Shown here: piece by piece, positions 63,746-64,000 of the stretch
Numbering within the stretch: position 1 is the first letter of the stretch
How the letters are laid out: each line of letters starts with the position of its first letter
NCBI GenBank assembly: GCA_041401985.1
Contig: JAWKTE010000004.1
Location: 62,001-126,000, forward strand
Direction of reading: 5' to 3'
Length of the DNA: 64,000 nt
Source: JACKHA01 sp041401985
GTDB taxonomy: Bacteria; Planctomycetota; Phycisphaerae; Phycisphaerales; UBA1924
Notes under the pieces: generated by a model
Told to the model about the DNA's origin: nothing
The model's input: only the letters and a program-made list of their open reading frames with translations
Database searches by the model: none
Program-made: the position numbers and the translations under genes

Positions 63746-64000
63746 TTGCCCTGGCTGCCCCCAACACGGACGACCGCGGCGCGACGCTGCTGCGCGAGGA
63801 CCTCGACCGGACGCGTCGCGCGACCGACGCGATGATGGTCTGGCTGTTGCTGGCCCAGTGGGTTGGGGCGATCATCACGGCCCTCGTGATCAGCCCGCGT
63901 GCGTGGGCCGGCTCGCAGAGCGAGGTGCACCTGCACGTCTGGGCGGCGGTGTTCCTGGGCGGCCTGCTGGCGCTGTTCCCCGCTTGGCTGGCGCGGACCA
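63742..64000 (+). CDS. Start of a membrane sensor protein (probably histidine kinase), cut by the window edge
   Basis: A GTG at 63742 overlaps the previous stop (GTGA), and the frame is open to the end of the window (86 codons). It encodes a charged N-terminus (REDLDRTRRATDAMM) and two membrane helices, VWLLLAQWVGAIITALVIS and WAAVFLGGLLALFPAWLA, with a short HLH-containing loop between. This beginning resembles that of planctomycete sensor histidine kinases found next to RedB-like genes. The kinase part, if present, lies beyond the window. Confidence 0.6.
   Translation, partial: MIALAAPNTDDRGATLLREDLDRTRRATDAMMVWLLLAQWVGAIITALVISPRAWAGSQSEVHLHVWAAVFLGGLLALFPAWLART

Overview
The window is high-GC bacterial chromosome (most third codon positions are G or C), densely packed with genes on both strands. 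No rRNA, tRNA, CRISPR array, insertion sequence or phage gene was recognised. Several features point to a planctomycete, most likely of the Phycisphaerae: a C-terminal PTPGSGALLG...ARRRRR sorting tail of PEP-CTERM type, a membrane protein beginning with a C-x2-C-YNLRGL-CPEC zinc ribbon, a DUF1844 protein, a RedB-like thioredoxin followed by a membrane sensor, a TPR-YggX fusion, and many short paired intergenic palindromes. This placement is an inference from protein families, not from a marker gene.

Layout. 1-4.4 kb: the end of an ArnT-like glycosyltransferase, flotillin FloA, GDP-mannose dehydratase Gmd and a TPR-YggX fusion. 4.5-7.5 kb: an ECF sigma factor, its RskA-type anti-sigma factor and a two-domain fasciclin protein, the same three families as the mycobacterial SigK-RskA-MPT70/83 module. 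7.7-9.1 kb: a Pal-like lipoprotein and a small tRNA-binding protein. 9.2-18.6 kb: five minus-strand genes of unknown function, headed by a VWA membrane protein and mostly joined by 4-base ATGA overlaps. 19-24.4 kb: pyrH, an S41 peptidase, a RhlE-type helicase and a DUF1844 protein. 24.6-29 kb: sdhC-sdhA-sdhB with a nucleotidyltransferase-fold gene between sdhA and sdhB. 29-38 kb: PabC-like aminotransferase, metallopeptidase, zinc-ribbon membrane protein, MoxR, CDGSH protein, lipoprotein, HD hydrolase, PlsC, Cmk, a sugar-isomerase-like TIM barrel with a charged insert, and GcvH. 38-49 kb: an ABC exporter pair, an MFS transporter, a 1,718-residue AsmA-like protein and ribosomal protein L27. 49.5-64 kb: HtrA protease, an exported PEP-CTERM-like protein, LigA, a CYTH protein, QueE and QueC, a coiled-coil protein, a very large MscS channel, a RedB-like protein and the start of a sensor protein.

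Themes. Much of the content concerns the envelope (FloA, Pal, HtrA, AsmA-like, MscS, ABC exporter, VWA cluster). Complete small units include succinate dehydrogenase (SdhCAB) and two steps of 7-deazaguanine synthesis (QueE, QueC).

Two sequence-level patterns stand out. First, at least eight families of short palindromes occur between genes, usually as inverted pairs, and one copy lies inside the ligA reading frame. Second, several genes without a Shine-Dalgarno sequence have a TANNNT hexamer ending 5-6 bases before the start codon, as expected of leaderless mRNAs.

Three genes (the large gene at 10.3-13.3 kb, pyrH and rhlE) each look as if they carry a single-base frameshift. Residual sequencing error or real mutation are both possible.
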